From positions 1 to 48,175 of the forward strand of contig JAAUPN010000004.1 of NCBI GenBank assembly GCA_012033105.1: a stretch of 48,175 bases of DNA. The letters run 5' to 3'. Positions 30,551-39,498 of the stretch are shown piece after piece (position 1 is the first letter of the stretch; each line of letters starts with the position of its first letter). A model generated the notes under the pieces. The model saw only the letters and a program-made list of their open reading frames with translations. It was not told where the DNA came from and searched no databases. Made by a program: the position numbers and the translations under genes. This DNA comes from Coleofasciculaceae cyanobacterium RL_1_1. Lineage in GTDB: Bacteria; Cyanobacteriota; Cyanobacteriia; Cyanobacteriales; Geitlerinemataceae.

Positions 30551-30645
30551 GCGAACGTTGGGCGAACTTTGGGTGAACTTTGGTGATACGCTCTGACTGA
30601 ATTTGCACAAAGTTTGTACAAAGTTTGCACGAAATTTGCAGCAGC
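30551..30645. repeat. Seven phased 11-bp direct repeats (3 + 4)
   Basis: Three units of G(C/T)GAAC(G/T)TTGG at 30551-30583 are followed, after 18 bases, by four units of TTTGCACAAAG type at 30602-30645 (the third and fourth diverge). All are 11 bp, one helical turn, as expected for a protein array. The second unit of the latter group contains the palindrome TTTGTACAAA. They lie 8-102 bp upstream of the M48 start and about 180 bp before the DUF4330 gene. Confidence 0.8.
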
Positions 30646-30706
30646 AGGTTCACCGCGATCGGGTCGCAATCAGGCTAAAATCCAGCGGGCGCATTGACGC
30701 CTCTAT

Positions 30707-30735
30707 TTAGATCTAGGCTAACTGATCTAAGCTAA
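30707..30735. repeat. Paired 12-bp repeats upstream of DUF4330 gene
   Basis: GATCTAGGCTAA (30710-30721) is repeated as GATCTAAGCTAA (30724-30735). The same stretch also holds an inverted repeat, TTAGATC (30707-30713) with GATCTAA (30724-30730). It lies about 90 bp upstream of the DUF4330 start and could be an operator or leader hairpin. Confidence 0.5.
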
Positions 30736-30824
30736 GAGACGTTTTGGCAGGCGTATTCGTTTCTTTTCTTTCGTTTGTTTCCACTGTTTCCACTATCTCT
30801 GTCTAATTCTTGACGTAACCGCGC

Positions 30825-31358
30825 ATGAAGTTCATCGATTCCCACGGTCGGCTGTTTGGCAAAGTGAGTTTGCTGGATCTTGGTGCGGCGATCATCATTG
30901 TGATGGTTGCGGCGGCAATCTTTGTCTGGCCGGGAACCGGCTCGGGTTCGCTAGCACAGGTGGCGGTGAATACTCAATCGGTGGAGGTGGATACGATCGT
31001 GCGGGGTCTGAGCGTTCGTGATCCGGCTCAATTTATCGAAATGTTAAAGGCCGATGGCAAGACGAAGATCATCATTCGGAATCAGCCCTATGGTGAAGTC
31101 GAGATCAAAAATGTCCAGGATGTACCGCGCTTGGTTGAAGTCCCGCAGCCGGACGGGTCGGTGATCGCGTTGCCCGATCCGCGTACTGAGGCGATTTATA
31201 GCGTCAATTTGATCGTGACGCTGGCAGGCAAAGCGCAGATGACCGATGACGGCATCGTCTTTGGCAACAATAAGGTCAAAATTGGCACGCCGATCGAGCT
31301 GGAGGGCAAAACCTATAACTTCAACAGCAGCACGATCGATGTCCGGGTGCTGGACTAA
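30825..31358 (+). CDS. DUF4330 membrane-anchored protein
   Basis: The 177-residue product matches the DUF4330 layout known from cyanobacteria: MKFIDSHGRLFGKVSLLDLG, then one membrane span (about residues 18-36), then a beta-rich domain ending NFNSSTIDVRVLD. The function of the family is unknown to me. ATG start. It runs divergently from the M48 gene across a 281-bp repeat-bearing gap. Confidence 0.85.
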   Translation: MKFIDSHGRLFGKVSLLDLGAAIIIVMVAAAIFVWPGTGSGSLAQVAVNTQSVEVDTIVRGLSVRDPAQFIEMLKADGKTKIIIRNQPYGEVEIKNVQDVPRLVEVPQPDGSVIALPDPRTEAIYSVNLIVTLAGKAQMTDDGIVFGNNKVKIGTPIELEGKTYNFNSSTIDVRVLD

Positions 31359-31752
31359 TTGAATCGTTTGGGCGGGCGAAGATCAGAGTCAGACACAAGC
31401 GGAATTAGATTGTCCTGGGTCGGATAGCGTTGCGTCCGCTATTCGCGAGTTTAACGGCTCGCTGCTGAAACCGACCTCGCCCTAGGACTCGCCTAAACCA
31501 GTCCAAAAAATGAAGAAAAGACGGGTAACGCGATCGATACGAGATCGATATCCAGGCTCCGGCCTAACGCATCATAAAAAAATCCCGTCCGCTATCCATC
31601 ATGTCGCATGATCGGACGTTTGCCATCGGATAAGCTCAAATTTTCCGAACTTTTCGCTAAAACCTACGACTTTAAGTGCCGGAACGCAGCTCCCAAACCC
31701 GAAAACCAATGGAGAACGGCGGGTCGATACCTTCCGATTTGCTACCGAAACC
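31359..31752. other. Intergenic region with short palindromes
   Basis: No reading frame here looks coding. Small inverted repeats are present: ATAGCG with CGCTAT near 31427-31444 and ATCATG-tcg-CATGAT near 31598-31612. They could mark the end of the DUF4330 transcript and the promoter region of the epimerase gene, but I see no clear boxes. Confidence 0.3.
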
Positions 31753-32724
31753 ATGGATCGAACACGAGTATTTCTAACGGGCGCGAGCGGTTGCGTCGGC
31801 CAGTACATCGCCGAAGCGCTGATCGAGCAAACGGATTGCGAGCTATTTTTGTTCGTGCGCGATCCGGCCAAGCTGGCGATCGATACCGCTGGCCGTAACG
31901 GTATACACGTGCTTCAGGGTGATTTAAACGAAATCGGCAAACAGGCGGATCTGCTCAAAACGGTTCACTGTGCGATTTTGACGGCGGCGGCCTGGGGTGG
32001 CGCAACGGTGACCCACGATGTGAACGTCTCGCGCACGCTGCAACTGGTCAATCTGCTCGATCGCGATACGTGCGATCGCGTGATTTACTTTTCGACCGCG
32101 AGCCTGCTCGATCGTGACGAAACCGTCCTTCAGGAAGCGGCACACTTTGGCACAGACTACATCCGCACGAAATACGACGCGCTGCGGCAGCTTCGCCGAT
32201 CGCCGATCGCCGATCGGCTGACGGTACTGTTTCCCACTCTGGTGTGGGGGGGCGATGAGCGTAAGCGTGCATCGCATTTAAATACAGGACTACCAGAAAT
32301 TTTAAAATGGTCGTGGCTGCTGCGATTTATCAAGCTCGATGGTAGTTTTCACAATATTCACGCGCAGGATATTGCCCAGGTGGTGACGCATCTGGTGACG
32401 CGATCGCCCGATGAGTATGAGCCGAAGTCGTGGGTGCTGGGCGGTAAGGCGTATAGCGTCAATGAGGCGATCGTGGAGCTGTGTCGCTATTGTGGTGAAT
32501 CGGTCGGCTGGCGGATTGAGCTGAAGTCTTGGTTACTCGAAGCGGTGATTCAGTTGTTCAAGATCCAACTGGCGTCGTGGGATCGGTTTTGTTTGGATTA
32601 TCGGCATTTTGTTTATAAAAATGCGATCGATCCGTCGAGTTTGGGGATGGTTCCCTACTGCGCGACCTTGAGCGATATTTTGCAAGCGAGCGGCATCGCC
32701 CCGGTGAAATCCTCTTCGGTTTGA
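31753..32724 (+). CDS. NAD-dependent epimerase/dehydratase family protein
   Basis: This is an extended short-chain dehydrogenase/reductase. The 323-residue product has a Rossmann glycine motif TGASGCVG near residue 10 and the catalytic-type YIRTK (Tyr-x3-Lys) near residue 137, preceded by STASLL. The C-terminal half would bind the substrate; nothing in the sequence tells whether that is a nucleotide sugar, a steroid-like ring or a flavonoid-type compound. ATG start. Confidence 0.85.
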   Translation: MDRTRVFLTGASGCVGQYIAEALIEQTDCELFLFVRDPAKLAIDTAGRNGIHVLQGDLNEIGKQADLLKTVHCAILTAAAWGGATVTHDVNVSRTLQLVNLLDRDTCDRVIYFSTASLLDRDETVLQEAAHFGTDYIRTKYDALRQLRRSPIADRLTVLFPTLVWGGDERKRASHLNTGLPEILKWSWLLRFIKLDGSFHNIHAQDIAQVVTHLVTRSPDEYEPKSWVLGGKAYSVNEAIVELCRYCGESVGWRIELKSWLLEAVIQLFKIQLASWDRFCLDYRHFVYKNAIDPSSLGMVPYCATLSDILQASGIAPVKSSSV

Positions 32725-32773
32725 GGGTTAAGTTCCGATCTAAGGTGGTCTTAGATTTATTGAGAAACTGGTT

Positions 32774-33661
32774 ATGGATTGGCTGTCTTTGTTGATTGAG
32801 CCGCTGCAATACGGCTTCATGCAACGATCGCTCATGATCGCGATCATGGTCGGCATCATCTGCGCCCTAGTCGGAACCTACCTAATGGTGCGACGCATGG
32901 CACTCCTCGGCGACGCGATCGCCCACTCCGTCTTGCCTGGACTGGCGATCGCCTTTTGGCTCGGCTTCAATATTTTCATCGGCGCATTCATCGCAGGCGT
33001 CTCCAGTACCGTCGTCGTCACCTGGATTCGCACCAAATCCCCCGTCAAAGAAGACGCCGCCATGGGAATTGTCTTTTCCGCCTTCTTTGCTGCTGGAGTG
33101 ACGCTGATTTCGTTGATTCAAAAAGACAACAAAATCGACCTCAACCACTTTCTCTTTGGCAACATTTTGGGCGTCACCGCTAGTGAAGTTCGCGAGACGG
33201 CGATCGTCGGTTTGATCGTCATTGCCGCCGTGATTTTGCTCTACAAAGAATTGTTGTTTTATAGCTTCGATCCCCTCGGCGCTCAGGCCGCAGGCTTGCC
33301 GGTACAGTGGCTCGACTTTGGCCTCATGGTGGCGATCGCCCTCACCGTCGTCGCCAGCCTCAAAGTCGTCGGTGTCATCCTGGTCTTGTCACTGCTGATC
33401 ACTCCTGGCGCGACGGCTTATCTGCTCGTGCCGCGTTTACATCAGGTGATGCTCCTCGGCGCGGTGATTGGCGTGATCTCCAGCGTCAGCGGCATGTATC
33501 TCAGCTATTTCTATAATGTTCCGTCGGGTCCGGCGATCGTCATGGTGGTGTCGAGTTTCTTTCTGTTGGCGTTATTACTAAGCCCACGCCACGGCGTTCT
33601 GACTCAGCGGGGAACGTTCCTCGGTGAAACGCTACGTCGATTGGGTGCGGGTAAAGCGTAG
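32774..33661 (+). CDS. Metal ABC transporter permease (ZnuB/MntB family)
   Basis: Members form the membrane channel of zinc or manganese importers. The 295-residue product has about eight hydrophobic spans and the family stretch LMVRRMALLGDAIAHSVLPG near residue 40, then FGNILGV and LLITPGATAYLL. Zn and Mn permeases cannot be told apart here. ATG start. The usual ATPase and substrate-binding-protein genes are not next to it, so the partners must lie elsewhere. Several HIP1 sites fall in the gene. Confidence 0.9.
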   Translation: MDWLSLLIEPLQYGFMQRSLMIAIMVGIICALVGTYLMVRRMALLGDAIAHSVLPGLAIAFWLGFNIFIGAFIAGVSSTVVVTWIRTKSPVKEDAAMGIVFSAFFAAGVTLISLIQKDNKIDLNHFLFGNILGVTASEVRETAIVGLIVIAAVILLYKELLFYSFDPLGAQAAGLPVQWLDFGLMVAIALTVVASLKVVGVILVLSLLITPGATAYLLVPRLHQVMLLGAVIGVISSVSGMYLSYFYNVPSGPAIVMVVSSFFLLALLLSPRHGVLTQRGTFLGETLRRLGAGKA

Positions 33662-33756
33662 GCAGATACAAATTGGCCGATTGATCTGATGGATCTGGTT
33701 GATCGTGCTGGGCGGATTCCCCACGGGACTGATTGACCGTGGTGGGTTCGGTGTTG

Positions 33757-33789
33757 AGAAGTCGGACTTTTTCAAAAAGTCCGACTTCT
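33757..33789. terminator. Perfect bidirectional terminator hairpin
   Basis: AGAAGTCGGACTTTTT (33757-33772) and AAAAAGTCCGACTTCT (33774-33789) are perfect 16-base complements around one base. The hairpin lies between the convergent permease and cupS genes and gives T tracts on both strands. The flank after it (AGCGT) also follows the hairpin at 1658-1690. Confidence 0.8.
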
Positions 33790-33810
33790 AGCGTGATTCT
33801 AGAATGAACA

Positions 33811-34211
33811 TCACCCCATCAAAATCACGTTATCGATCACATGAATCATGCCGTTATCGGCTTCAATGTCCGCCGCTAGCACCGTAGAATTTTTCACCTC
33901 AAAGCCCTCGGTTCCATCAATCGGAATCGGTGACCCTTCGAGCGAGACCACCGTTCCCAGCTTGATCAGCTCCGCTTGGGTGTACTTGCCCGACAGCACG
34001 TGAAACTTGAGAATGCGGCCAAGCTGGGGCGGATTTTGGACGAGAGTTTGCACCGTGCCGGGGGGCAATTTGGCAAAGGCATCATCGGTAGGCGCAAACA
34101 CGGTAAAGGGGCCAGGGCTTTGCAGCGCTTCGACCAAGCCCGCCGCCTGAACTGCGGCGACTAGAGTGGAGAAGCTGTCGTTACTTACGGCGATATCGAC
34201 ATGGTAGGCAT
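33811..34211 (-). CDS. cupS: CupS, fasciclin-domain subunit of the NDH-1MS CO2-uptake complex (frameshift near start)
   Basis: CupS is the small soluble subunit of the inducible NDH-1MS complex. The product has one fasciclin domain ([52 protein letters not shown]). The usual N terminus [12 protein letters not shown] can be read from ATG 34211 only if one T is added near 34200 (ATGTC to ATTGTC); this gives 133 residues. As written, the domain is in frame with a non-conserved upstream extension to 34254. It is the last gene of ndhF3-ndhD3-cupA-cupS. Confidence 0.88.
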
Positions 34212-34335
34212 AGAGAGTTTTAGAGTGTAGGGTTTGAAGTTTAGGGTTGCACACCGATCATTGAGGACACGCGTAGCACACGCATCCGGCTTGTCCCAAG
34301 GCAAGCTAGACGCTTGGACTACGTGACATCACCCC

Positions 34336-35622
34336 CTAGCGGTAATCCTGACGTTGAATACTCTTGAGGCGAGCTTCGGGGCGCAGGAAGCGATCCATCT
34401 GAGCTTCAAAGAATTTGCGGTTTGCCATCTGGTGACGCGGATTTTGATCATCGAGTGGGTACAACAGGGCGGCGCGTAGAGCCTGAATGACCGCAGAGGT
34501 GACGTTATACATCGATCGCTGAAATGTAATCCCAAGCTGGATCAGCTCATCGTCTTCACCGCGATACTGCTTCGCGTAAAACTCCTTGAGATAGGGTGGC
34601 AAAAAGTGCAGCATGTCCTGCATCAGCAGTGTCGGTGGAATGCCCGCACTGCCAACCGGGAAGACATCGGCGTACAAAATGCCGTAGTGAAAATCCTTTT
34701 GTTCATCCGGAACCTGATTGGCCTGAGCATTATAGGACTTCGTGCCACGGAAGGGAGCCGTACGATAAAACACCGCTTCAACGTAGGGTAATGCTGCTTC
34801 ATAAAGCCAGGTAAAACCGGCGGATTTCGGAATGATTTCGTAACATTCATCGCCGATATACAGATGATGATAAATCGGACGACCGGCTACGGCAAAAATA
34901 CCGTTTACCAGAAATTCCATCGCTTCAGGAACCGTCGTCATTTTGCCTTCATCGTATAGATCCGACATTTCAAAAAACACCGGAGCCATCACTTCCCAGA
35001 ACAGTCCGAGATTGGCGTAGTACGACAATTCACGCACTTTCTCTAGGAACATGGTTGGGAAGAGTTTGTATAAACCCAACATCAGCGGGTTGCCTTTGAA
35101 ATAGGCTTTGATTGCCCGATCGGCATTGGCGATATACTCCTCGCTCTCCAGATAGTCATAAAACTGGCCGCCCATACCTTGATGCCACAACATCGCCCGC
35201 ATACAGGCTTCGGCAAATTCCATATTGACGCGATCGTGCCAGAGGTGATGCCAAAGTTTCGGCATTTTGCCGGTTTCACCGCGATCGATGAATTCCCGTA
35301 GTTCGGGGTGAGCATCCGCTTCGCCGCGCCAGATGCGCAGGTCGGCTCCGTCTCCGGCGTAACTATTGGGGCGATCGAGATAGTCCTTGGAAATGAAATA
35401 TTTAAACGCAGGAATCGGATTTAGAAACACTCGCTCGGCAATGTAAAGCAGATCCCGCCAGTAAAAATCCATCGGTACGGCATAGGCTTTATAAATACCG
35501 ATGATTTGCATCAAGTTTTCTGGCGTGTCGGGTAGCATCGACCCGCCCGCTTCGAGACGATGGATAATGTCAGAAAACGGATGGGTGGATGGGGGAATGA
35601 CAGATTTGAGGGTCGTGGTCAT
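34336..35622 (-). CDS. cupA: CO2 hydration protein CupA (ChpY)
   Basis: CupA couples NDH-1MS to conversion of CO2 to bicarbonate on the thylakoid cytoplasmic face. I start it at ATG 35622 (MTTTLKSVIPPSTHPF), giving 428 residues; a TTG nine codons earlier is less likely. Recognisable stretches include FYWRDLLYIAERVFLNPIP, SYAGDGADLRIWRG, and several His-rich points (WHHLWHDRVN, YHHLYIGDECYE) that may bind metal. The place next to a CupS gene and ndhD3/F3 indicates CupA rather than CupB. No clear Shine-Dalgarno sequence. Confidence 0.93.
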   Translation of the reverse strand: MTTTLKSVIPPSTHPFSDIIHRLEAGGSMLPDTPENLMQIIGIYKAYAVPMDFYWRDLLYIAERVFLNPIPAFKYFISKDYLDRPNSYAGDGADLRIWRGEADAHPELREFIDRGETGKMPKLWHHLWHDRVNMEFAEACMRAMLWHQGMGGQFYDYLESEEYIANADRAIKAYFKGNPLMLGLYKLFPTMFLEKVRELSYYANLGLFWEVMAPVFFEMSDLYDEGKMTTVPEAMEFLVNGIFAVAGRPIYHHLYIGDECYEIIPKSAGFTWLYEAALPYVEAVFYRTAPFRGTKSYNAQANQVPDEQKDFHYGILYADVFPVGSAGIPPTLLMQDMLHFLPPYLKEFYAKQYRGEDDELIQLGITFQRSMYNVTSAVIQALRAALLYPLDDQNPRHQMANRKFFEAQMDRFLRPEARLKSIQRQDYR

Positions 35623-35748
35623 GGCTTGATGTGGGTAGGAGGGAGACAAAAGTGGGGATTATTTCTACGGCTCAAATATGATGAAGTTGGGGCGAGGCGT
35701 AAGGTCGTGCGCTCACCATTAAGGTCTACACCGACTGAGTTCCGGCGA

Positions 35749-37308
35749 CTAAGGATTCAGTTGGGGGGCTGAGAGGGAGGGCGACAAGCTGGCGATCGGC
35801 GGGTTCGCCACCTGACTGATGACCGGGAGCGCGATCTCCTGAGCTGGGAGCGCTGCAACAAAGTGATCGCTAGTCGGCTCCATCCAGCGCACCAGCCAGT
35901 TGGGCTGAAGACCAAAAATGACGACGATCGCCACCAAAACGACCGAGGGGAGACGTTCTGGCAGGGTGACGCGATCGTAGTAGGCCAGCGAATTATCGAG
36001 CTTGCCGAAACAGGTTCGGTTTAGCAAGATCACGAAGTACACCGCCGTTAGTCCCGAGGACAGGATGCACAACAGCGTTGGAATGGGAAAGACGGAAAAA
36101 CTGCCCTGAAATACGAGGAATTCGGCGGCGAAGCCGACCATACCGGGAATCCCTGCGCTCGCCATCCCAGCGGTGATCAGTAGCGTACTGATGAGCGGTA
36201 AACCCCGGATGGGATTGAGCAAACCGTTGAGTGCATCGAGATCGCGTGTACCGGTTTTGGCTTCTACCAGACCGACAAGATTGAATAACAGCGCCAAAAT
36301 TAAGCCGTGGGCGACCATCTGGGCGATACCACCGAGAACGCTGAGTTCGGTTCCAGCGGCGATCGCCACCAGGATGTAACCCATATGGCCGATCGAGCTG
36401 TAGGCCACCATGCGTTTGATATCGCGCTGGGCGATCGCGGCGAGTGATCCGTACATGACGCTAATTGCGCCGATAATCGCCAATCCTGGCCCGACGAGAG
36501 ACCATGTTTCGGGGAACAGTTCGAGGCCAAAGCGAATTAGGCCATAGGTTCCAAGTTTGGCGAGGATGCCACCGAGCAGGATGGCGATCGGCGGTGAGGA
36601 TTCGACGTAGGCATCCGGTGACCAGGTGTGGAGTGGTACGAGGGGGATTTTGATGCCCAGGCCAACGAGGAGGAGCGTCAGGGCGATCAGTTGGGTTTTG
36701 AGGTCGAGGTGAGCGGTGGAAATATCGGCATAGTCAAAGCTGATGAAATCACCACCGACCCAGGCGACGACCAAAAAGGCCGCCAGGATTAAGATGCCGG
36801 AAAGGGCGGTGTAGAGCAAAAATTTTGTTCCGGCATACCCCCGTCTTTCACCACCCCAAATGGCGATCAGCAGATAAACCGGGATCAGTTCTAGCTCGAA
36901 GCACAGCACGAACAGGAGCAGATTTTGGGCGAGAAATGCGCCCGTCACTCCGGCACTGGCGATCAACAGTAGAGCGTAGTAGAGCTTGGGACGATCGAGC
37001 TGATCACTGGTACTGTAAATCGCGATGATGGTCAGTAGAGTGTTGAGTACGACCAGCGGCAGCGAGAGGCCATCGAGACCAAGGTGATAGTTCAGGCCGA
37101 TCGGGGGAATCCAGGTGTGAGCTTCGACAAACTGGAGGCTGAATGCCTGGAGATCGAATTGAGTGGCGAGGTAAATTGACCCGAGGAAGGTGATCACGGC
37201 GGTGATCAGGGCGAAGAGTTTGGCTCGGGTCGGTGCGATCGCGGTGTCGGGAAACAGGCCGATGGTGATCGCCCCGATCAGGGGAATCAAGATCAGTGCA
37301 GTAAGCAT
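35749..37308 (-). CDS. ndhD3: NDH-1 subunit NdhD3
   Basis: NdhD3 is an antiporter-like proton-pumping subunit of the inducible NDH-1MS complex in thylakoids. The 519-residue product has about 14 hydrophobic spans. Family features include FELELIPVYLLI, HTWSPDAYVESSPPIAILLG, ILAKLGTYGLIRFGLELFP and QRDIKRMVAYSSIGHMG. The operon context (cupA and cupS after it, ndhF3 before it) supports D3 rather than the D1 or D4 paralogues. ATG start with weak AGGT. Confidence 0.94.
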   Translation of the reverse strand: MLTALILIPLIGAITIGLFPDTAIAPTRAKLFALITAVITFLGSIYLATQFDLQAFSLQFVEAHTWIPPIGLNYHLGLDGLSLPLVVLNTLLTIIAIYSTSDQLDRPKLYYALLLIASAGVTGAFLAQNLLLFVLCFELELIPVYLLIAIWGGERRGYAGTKFLLYTALSGILILAAFLVVAWVGGDFISFDYADISTAHLDLKTQLIALTLLLVGLGIKIPLVPLHTWSPDAYVESSPPIAILLGGILAKLGTYGLIRFGLELFPETWSLVGPGLAIIGAISVMYGSLAAIAQRDIKRMVAYSSIGHMGYILVAIAAGTELSVLGGIAQMVAHGLILALLFNLVGLVEAKTGTRDLDALNGLLNPIRGLPLISTLLITAGMASAGIPGMVGFAAEFLVFQGSFSVFPIPTLLCILSSGLTAVYFVILLNRTCFGKLDNSLAYYDRVTLPERLPSVVLVAIVVIFGLQPNWLVRWMEPTSDHFVAALPAQEIALPVISQVANPPIASLSPSLSAPQLNP

Positions 37309-37381
37309 GGAGAGACCTATGGCATTAGCAGACAGAACGATAAACGTGATAGGACGGAGGCCGCGATCGCGGCGATCGCCG

Positions 37382-39238
37382 CTACAGCCCTGCGGAGAGT
37401 AAACGCAGGGCTGGCAAGCTCATAATCAGGATGAAGATGGCAACACTGAGAATGATCGACAACACATAAAACTGCGATCGACCCGACGTGTTGTACTTCA
37501 AGCTTTCGCCACCGAAGACCGCTGCAACACCGACCAGATTGACCACACCATCGACAATGTAGCGATCGAGCCAGTTAATGAACCGCGACAGTTGGCCAAT
37601 CGGCGACACCAGCAGCAGCTTATAGAGCTGTGGCGTATAAAAGTCGTAGGCCAAGAAATCCCGCAGCGGTTGTGGCACCAGCGTTACGGGCGGCTTTGCC
37701 GTCGGCGCGAGGTAGAACAGGCTACCGATCGCCACACCCAATAGGCTTGACCAGGTGACGATCGCCCCGATCGACGGCGCGAGTGTATTCATCTGCGGCA
37801 AGATCTCCCAGGCCGCGAAAAAGAGCGGCACATGCAGTGCAAACCCTGCCAGCACCGTGGTCGGCAACACCAACAGCCACAATCCTTCCGGCGATCGGCG
37901 CGTCCAATCGGTCACCACACCACCAAACATCAAACCAAACAACCGCGCGACGCTGATACCGATCAAGGCGTTCGTCGCCAACACCACGGCCAACAGCGCC
38001 GGTTCCGACTGCCACAGCCAATCTGCCAGGGGAACCAGCGCCCAAAATCCACCCAGCGGCGGCAATGCCAGCAACGATAACCCACCGATCGCCACACACA
38101 AACCCGTCACCGGACGACGCGCCCATAACCCACCCATCTGGGTGAGGTTTTGGGTGATGTTATTCAGGACAATATTGCCCGTCGCCATCACCAGCAGCGC
38201 CATGCTGAGGACAAACACAAACAGCATCATCAATGCCGTCTGTGATGCGCCCGAGCCGATCGCGATAAACACCAGCCCGAGATATGCACTCGTGAGATAG
38301 GACAACACCCGCTTAATATCAATTTGAGCGATCGAAATTGCACTCGCCCCGATCGCCGTGGCCGCACCCGTCACGATGACTGCGCTAACCGCAAACTCCG
38401 ACAGCGCCACCACCGGCATGATTTTAATCAGCACCCATGCACCGGTCGAAACCACCAGTGTATTGCGCAAAATCGTCGCCGGATAGGGGCCTTCCATCGC
38501 CTCATCGAGCCAGAGATGTAGCGGAAATTGGGCGCACTTGGCGATCGGTCCCGCGATCAGCGCACAGGCCAGTAATGTCGCCACACGCGGCTCAAGCTCG
38601 GCAGTCGCAGCCCACTGCGCCAGATCAGCAAAATTCCAGGTTCCCGCGATCGGCAGCAGTGCCACCACGCCCATCAGCAAAATCAAATCGCCCACCCGCT
38701 TCGTCAGAAACGCATCCCGCGCCCCCGTCACCACCAGCGACTGGTTATACCAAAAGCCAACGATGAGATAGGTTCCAAGGGTTAGGATTTCGAGAATGAC
38801 GTAGCTAAAGAAAAGGGAATTGCAGAGAACCAAAAAGCATAAGCCCGCCTCAAACAGCCCCATCAGCGAATAAAACCGCGCCCAACCCCAATCCATTTCG
38901 AGATAGGCGATCGCGTAGGTTTGCGCCAATAGGTTGAGGCTCGCAATTAAACTGCACACCCCGAGGGTGAGCGATGACACCTCTAAATCTAGGGTGATTG
39001 TTAAGCCCGCTGCATCGAGCCAGACAAAGGACTCGGATGTCGCCGACTGACCCCAAATATCCGTCAGGGCGACCAGGCTATGTACCAATGCCAGGAGCGA
39101 CAGCACGACGTTGATATAGCCCGCTGGACGTGGCCCCGTCCGGCGCACCAAACCGGGCGACCAGGGCAGCGCTAACATGGCTCCGATCAGGGCATAACAG
39201 GGAATCAGCCAAACATTCTGGCTAAGTAGGTGAGCCAT
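37382..39238 (-). CDS. ndhF3: NDH-1 subunit NdhF3
   Basis: NdhF3 is the distal antiporter-like membrane subunit specific to NDH-1MS. The 618-residue product has about 15-16 hydrophobic spans and includes LTKRVGDLILLMGVVAL, FPLHLWLDEAMEGPYPATIL, IAQIDIKRVLSYLTSAYLG and a C-terminal long-helix region. ATG start; it is the first gene of the four-gene low-CO2 operon, 73 bp before ndhD3. A pair of ATAG-N8-CTAT sites lies upstream and may bind the LysR-type regulator NdhR/CcmR or CmpR, which control this operon in other cyanobacteria. Confidence 0.94.
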   Translation of the reverse strand: MAHLLSQNVWLIPCYALIGAMLALPWSPGLVRRTGPRPAGYINVVLSLLALVHSLVALTDIWGQSATSESFVWLDAAGLTITLDLEVSSLTLGVCSLIASLNLLAQTYAIAYLEMDWGWARFYSLMGLFEAGLCFLVLCNSLFFSYVILEILTLGTYLIVGFWYNQSLVVTGARDAFLTKRVGDLILLMGVVALLPIAGTWNFADLAQWAATAELEPRVATLLACALIAGPIAKCAQFPLHLWLDEAMEGPYPATILRNTLVVSTGAWVLIKIMPVVALSEFAVSAVIVTGAATAIGASAISIAQIDIKRVLSYLTSAYLGLVFIAIGSGASQTALMMLFVFVLSMALLVMATGNIVLNNITQNLTQMGGLWARRPVTGLCVAIGGLSLLALPPLGGFWALVPLADWLWQSEPALLAVVLATNALIGISVARLFGLMFGGVVTDWTRRSPEGLWLLVLPTTVLAGFALHVPLFFAAWEILPQMNTLAPSIGAIVTWSSLLGVAIGSLFYLAPTAKPPVTLVPQPLRDFLAYDFYTPQLYKLLLVSPIGQLSRFINWLDRYIVDGVVNLVGVAAVFGGESLKYNTSGRSQFYVLSIILSVAIFILIMSLPALRLLSAGL

Positions 39239-39411
39239 ATCGTTACCTAATAAACCGATAAATGATCACTTCACGTGCATCGACTAGATGCGGGCATCAC
39301 CAGGGCGATCAAGACAACCCACAGCAACGCCATAAACACACCTCACGCTAGACATACATGATCGGTGTCTTTCGTTCCTTTTTCATCGTTTTTTGACGAT
39401 AGAAAGAACTT

Positions 39412-39433
39412 AGATATAGCTAAAATACTATCT
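39412..39433. promoter_or_regulatory. Candidate regulator site 1 upstream of ndhF3
   Basis: The inverted repeat ATAG-N8-CTAT (39416-39431) sits in AGATATAGCTAAAATACTAT, about 180 bp upstream of the ndhF3 start. The near-identical site 2 lies 65 bp further. The T-rich half-site spacing resembles a LysR-type site; the regulator is inferred, not shown. Confidence 0.6.
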
Positions 39434-39476
39434 CACTTCTTTATCTAGCATTGCAAAAAAGCGATACAAAGCAAAG

Positions 39477-39498
39477 AGATATAGCCAAAAAACTATTT
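39477..39498. promoter_or_regulatory. Candidate regulator site 2 upstream of ndhF3
   Basis: AGATATAGCCAAAAAACTAT repeats site 1, matching 18 of 20 positions, and again contains ATAG-N8-CTAT (39481-39496). Centre-to-centre spacing is 65 bp, about six helical turns, so two dimers would face the same side of the DNA. Confidence 0.6.

Noticed and set aside
30551-30645. CRISPR array
   Set aside because: The repeats are 11 bp and directly adjacent, with no unique spacers and no cas genes in the window.
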